A DNA stretch of 25,861 nt from DAOTYX01 sp034434635 (GTDB lineage: Bacteria; Chloroflexota; Anaerolineae; B4-G1; DUEL01), in contig DAOTYX010000013.1 in assembly GCA_034434635.1 (NCBI GenBank), forward strand, positions 1 to 25,861. The letters run 5' to 3'. Of this stretch, positions 23,302 to 25,861 are shown in pieces (positions within the stretch are counted from its first letter, which is position 1; the number at the start of each line of letters is the position of its first letter). Position numbers and translations under genes: made by a program. The notes under the pieces were generated by a model. It did no database searches, was not told the origin of the DNA, and saw only the letters and a list, made by a program, of their open reading frames with translations.

Positions 23302-25782
23302 ATGGCGCGCTACCTGATCCCCACTCATCCCGCCCCGGCCCCGTTCGACCCGCCGGCCCGCTTCCAGAAGGACGAGACCGACTTCTACGTCAAGTACGGC
23401 CATCGCGTCTTCCCCGGCACGTCGCAGCGGGGCGATCCGTACTGGACCGCCGAGATCATCACCCAGACCTGGTATCAGGCGGAGACAGGCCGCATCCCCA
23501 TCAGCGGCGCGGGCTACGGCGGCCCGTTCAGCGGCGCGGGGTTCGAAGGGCTGTGGCTGGACATGTCGGAGATCGTCCGCCCCACCCGCGACGGCATCCA
23601 CGGCCGGGAGACCATCTCCACCACCGTGCTTCTGGGCGGCGCGCCGGAACTCCTGGAGTTCGACGCCGAGGGGAACCTGCTCACCCCCCTCCCCCCCACG
23701 CTGAGCCTGCCGCTGCCGGTGGCCTTCGGACCGTTGCCGCTGCCGCTGCCGGGCCGCTGGGCCTGGCAGGCGTTGGTGCGGGCCGCCGACCGGCTGGGGA
23801 CGCTGGCGATCCTCACCAGTGACATGCTGGACCTGGCTCCGGCCCGCAACCTGGCCGTGCGCCTGACCGCCGCCGATTTCGACCGGCCCGGCGGGCTGGA
23901 GGGGTTGGGGCTGTGCGAGCCAACCTACATCGAGATCGAGGACGAGCCGTGGGCGCTGGAGCGCTGGCAGGCGGCCCGTGCCCGCTGGCCCGAGGCGATG
24001 GTCGCCCTGCGCCACGCCCTGGGGCCCGACAGTCCCGCCACGGCGGAGCGGCTGTTGCGTCGTGGCGTGCGCCTCTTTCACTTTTACGCCGATCCGGAGG
24101 GACGCGACCGGGCCGGCCGCCCGCTGCCCGACGCGCTGCGTGCCGTGCACACGCACCTGGTGCAGCGCCGCTGGCGCGACAGCCTCTCCTTCCTGGTCAG
24201 TGGCGGCATCGCCGCCGCCGAGCACGTGCCCAAGATCATCGCCTGCGGCGCGGACGTGGCCGTGTTGGACTACGTGCCCATCATCGCCTGGGGCTGCTCG
24301 CTGTGGGCCGACCGGGGGGCCTGTCCGGTGGAGAGCCGCGAACTCGACCCCGACTGGGGAGCACAGCGGCTGGTCAATCTGATGGCTGCCTGGCGCGACC
24401 AGTTGCTGGAGGCGTTGGGAGCGATGGGGATGCGGGAGGTGCGCCGCCTGCGCGGCGAGGTGGGCCGACTGATCTTCGAGGAGACGGAGTCGCAGTCCTT
24501 CCGTCGGCTGTTTCCCGCCAGCGCGCCGCTCTCCGCCTACCGCCGCCTCCCGGAGGAGAAGGCTGGCGAGGGGGATATGCGCTGGACCCACGCCCTGCTT
24601 TCCGCCACGCACGCCCAGGCCCGCACCGCCCGCCCCGACGGCGAGTGGGAGTTCCGCGTCGGCGGGTCGGGCGGCGGCTTCGACCGCCTGGCCTTCGCCT
24701 TCGAACTGAGCGACGACTGGCAACGCCGCCCGGTCGAGGAGTGGCTGGCCGACCCCGCCGGCTTCGACCTGGGGCTGTCCCTCAACCGTCGCGGCGACGG
24801 CCGGCCGGAACTGCGCCTTCCGCTGCCGTGGTACGGCGCGGGGATGTCCTTCGGCAGCGTGAGCCTGCCGGTGATGCTCGCCCGCGCCCGCGCCGCTCAG
24901 GTGCTGGGCACCTTCATCTCCACCGGCGAGGGCGGCTATCCGGAGGAACTGATCCCTTACGCCGACCACATCATCACCCAGGTGGCCACCGGCCTGTTCG
25001 GCGTCAGCGAGGCCACCATCCAGCGGGCGCGGCTGGTGGAGATCAAGTACGCCCAGGGGGCCAAGCCTGGCCTGGGCGGGCATCTGCTGGGCAACAAGAA
25101 TACCGCCGCCGTCGCCCGCGAGCGGGAGGCGGTGGAGGGCACCTCCCTCTTTAGCCCCTTCCCCTTCCACAGCGTCTACTCGGTGGAGGACCACAAGAAG
25201 CACGTGGACTGGCTGAAGCAGGTCAACCCGCGGGCGCTGATCAGCGTCAAGGTGAGCACCCCCAGCGATGTGGACATGGTCGCTGTCGGCTCCTACTTCG
25301 CTGGCGCGCACATTCTCCACCTGGACGGCGCCTACGGCGGCACCGGCGCGGCGCCGGAGATCGCCAAGAAGAACATCGCCATGCCCATCGAGTATGCTCT
25401 GCCCAAGGTGCACCATTTTCTGGTTGAGGAGGGCATTCGTGACGAGATCACCCTGATGGCTTCTGGTGGGCTGCGCAGTGCCTGGGATGTCGCCAAAGCC
25501 ATCGCCCTGGGCGCCGACGGCGCTATCCTGGGGACGGCGGAGCTGGTAGCGTTGGGGTGCATTCGCATTGCCCAATGCGAGAAAGGGCTGGGCTGCCCCT
25601 TCGGCATCACCACCACCGATCCAGAACATGCGCGGAAGATTGACGCCGATGTGGGTTTTCAGCAGATTGTCAATCTGTACATCTCCTGGATGTGGCAGTT
25701 GGCTGGCATCCTGCACATGCTGGGGATGCGTTCGGTGGCGGAGCTGCGCGGGCGTTCCGATCTGCTGGTATACCTGACCTGA
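23302..25782 (+). CDS. Glutamate-synthase-like FMN/Fe-S protein with an internal duplication
   Basis: 826 aa; ATG 23302 one base after the ANTAR stop, with GAGGAG at 23292-23297. The C-terminal half (about 515-826) is a glutamate-synthase FMN-barrel domain (Glu_synthase): WYGAGMSFGS, STGEGGYPEEL, KPGLGGHLLG, KVSTPSDVDM, GAYGGTGAAPE and ASGGLRSAWDVAKAIALGAD. It carries a Cys753-x5-Cys759-x5-Cys765-Pro cluster motif for a 3Fe-4S centre. The N-terminal half (about 70-410) ends in a degenerate copy: SGGIAAAEHVPKIIACGADV with Cys332 and Cys341 only, no GGTGA motif, then a conserved LVNL/W/QL/GMR/LRG tail. There is no glutaminase domain, so it is not a complete GOGAT large subunit. The ammonia or other substrate is unknown. 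Confidence 0.88.
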   Translation: MARYLIPTHPAPAPFDPPARFQKDETDFYVKYGHRVFPGTSQRGDPYWTAEIITQTWYQAETGRIPISGAGYGGPFSGAGFEGLWLDMSEIVRPTRDGIHGRETISTTVLLGGAPELLEFDAEGNLLTPLPPTLSLPLPVAFGPLPLPLPGRWAWQALVRAADRLGTLAILTSDMLDLAPARNLAVRLTAADFDRPGGLEGLGLCEPTYIEIEDEPWALERWQAARARWPEAMVALRHALGPDSPATAERLLRRGVRLFHFYADPEGRDRAGRPLPDALRAVHTHLVQRRWRDSLSFLVSGGIAAAEHVPKIIACGADVAVLDYVPIIAWGCSLWADRGACPVESRELDPDWGAQRLVNLMAAWRDQLLEALGAMGMREVRRLRGEVGRLIFEETESQSFRRLFPASAPLSAYRRLPEEKAGEGDMRWTHALLSATHAQARTARPDGEWEFRVGGSGGGFDRLAFAFELSDDWQRRPVEEWLADPAGFDLGLSLNRRGDGRPELRLPLPWYGAGMSFGSVSLPVMLARARAAQVLGTFISTGEGGYPEELIPYADHIITQVATGLFGVSEATIQRARLVEIKYAQGAKPGLGGHLLGNKNTAAVAREREAVEGTSLFSPFPFHSVYSVEDHKKHVDWLKQVNPRALISVKVSTPSDVDMVAVGSYFAGAHILHLDGAYGGTGAAPEIAKKNIAMPIEYALPKVHHFLVEEGIRDEITLMASGGLRSAWDVAKAIALGADGAILGTAELVALGCIRIAQCEKGLGCPFGITTTDPEHARKIDADVGFQQIVNLYISWMWQLAGILHMLGMRSVAELRGRSDLLVYLT

Positions 25783-25819
25783 TTTGGCTGGAGAGAGAGC
25801 AAGAATCGGGTGGAATTCT

Positions 25820-25861
25820 ATGCGGAAAAGCGTAAACTACAGTTCGGTTGAGCCCACGCGC
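25820..25861 (+). CDS. Possible start of a gene cut by the window end
   Basis: ATG at 25820 opens a frame of 14 codons (MRKSVNYSSVEPTR) that is still open at the last base. GGGTGG at 25808-25813 could serve as a weak ribosome-binding site. Too short to identify. The 37 bp before it, after the glutamate-synthase-like stop, hold no visible terminator. Confidence 0.3.
   Translation, partial: MRKSVNYSSVEPTR

Overview
The window is GC-rich and densely coding. It uses GTG as well as ATG starts, has many 1-4 bp gene overlaps, and carries short simple-sequence repeats in several intergenic gaps. The gene content fits a thermotolerant or microaerobic/anaerobic bacterium of the Chloroflexota (Anaerolineae-like): a rubredoxin/NAD(P)H:rubredoxin reductase pair, two ferritin-like proteins, GAF/ANTAR signalling, a glutamate-synthase-like FMN protein and M50-like membrane proteases. 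The phylum is an inference from gene families and repeat style; no rRNA or other marker in the window fixes it.

Layout. (1) 1-3517: the 3' part of gyrA, then an AlbA_2/HATPase (Schlafen-type) regulator 4 bp downstream. (2) 3518-8094: an operator-like promoter region, an acyl-CoA dehydrogenase, a zinc-type MDR oxidoreductase that has lost its structural zinc cysteines, a small membrane protein, uracil phosphoribosyltransferase (upp) and a WecA/TagO-type polyprenyl-phosphate sugar-1-phosphate transferase, all on +. (3) 8091-10946: a minus-strand cluster in the order ferritin-like protein, triosephosphate isomerase, and two paralogous HExxH membrane proteins joined by start/stop overlaps. (4) 10957-11121: a divergent promoter region. 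(5) 11122-16801, +: a 942-aa polytopic membrane protein of unknown function, a 9-bp tandem array and a heptamer tract, two adjacent lipoproteins with FecR-like domains (the second fused to a family-1 solute-binding domain) and a TIGR00725/SLOG protein. No ABC permease or ATPase genes accompany the solute-binding protein. (6) 16951-19435: a good sigma-70-type promoter, rubredoxin, an NADH:rubredoxin-reductase-like flavoprotein, a striking array of 13 small perfect hairpins, a bacterioferritin-like protein and a terminator-like stem. This looks like an oxygen/iron defence locus. (7) 19455-25782: a small unknown protein, a Rossmann dehydrogenase-like protein, then a tight unit of GAF-GAF-HisKA_2 kinase, REC-ANTAR regulator and a glutamate-synthase-like FMN/Fe-S protein built from two homologous halves, the first degenerate. 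A new reading frame may begin at the last 42 bases.

How the parts work together. The clearest functional unions are rubredoxin + reductase + ferritin-like protein (electron delivery for O2/peroxide reduction with iron storage), and kinase + ANTAR + GOGAT-like protein (probably nitrogen- or amine-responsive control by antitermination; inference). The most unusual sequence structure is the hairpin array at 18416-18838, whose stems keep pairing through matched changes on both arms. The least explained coding unit is the membrane protein/FecR-lipoprotein cluster at 11122-16801.
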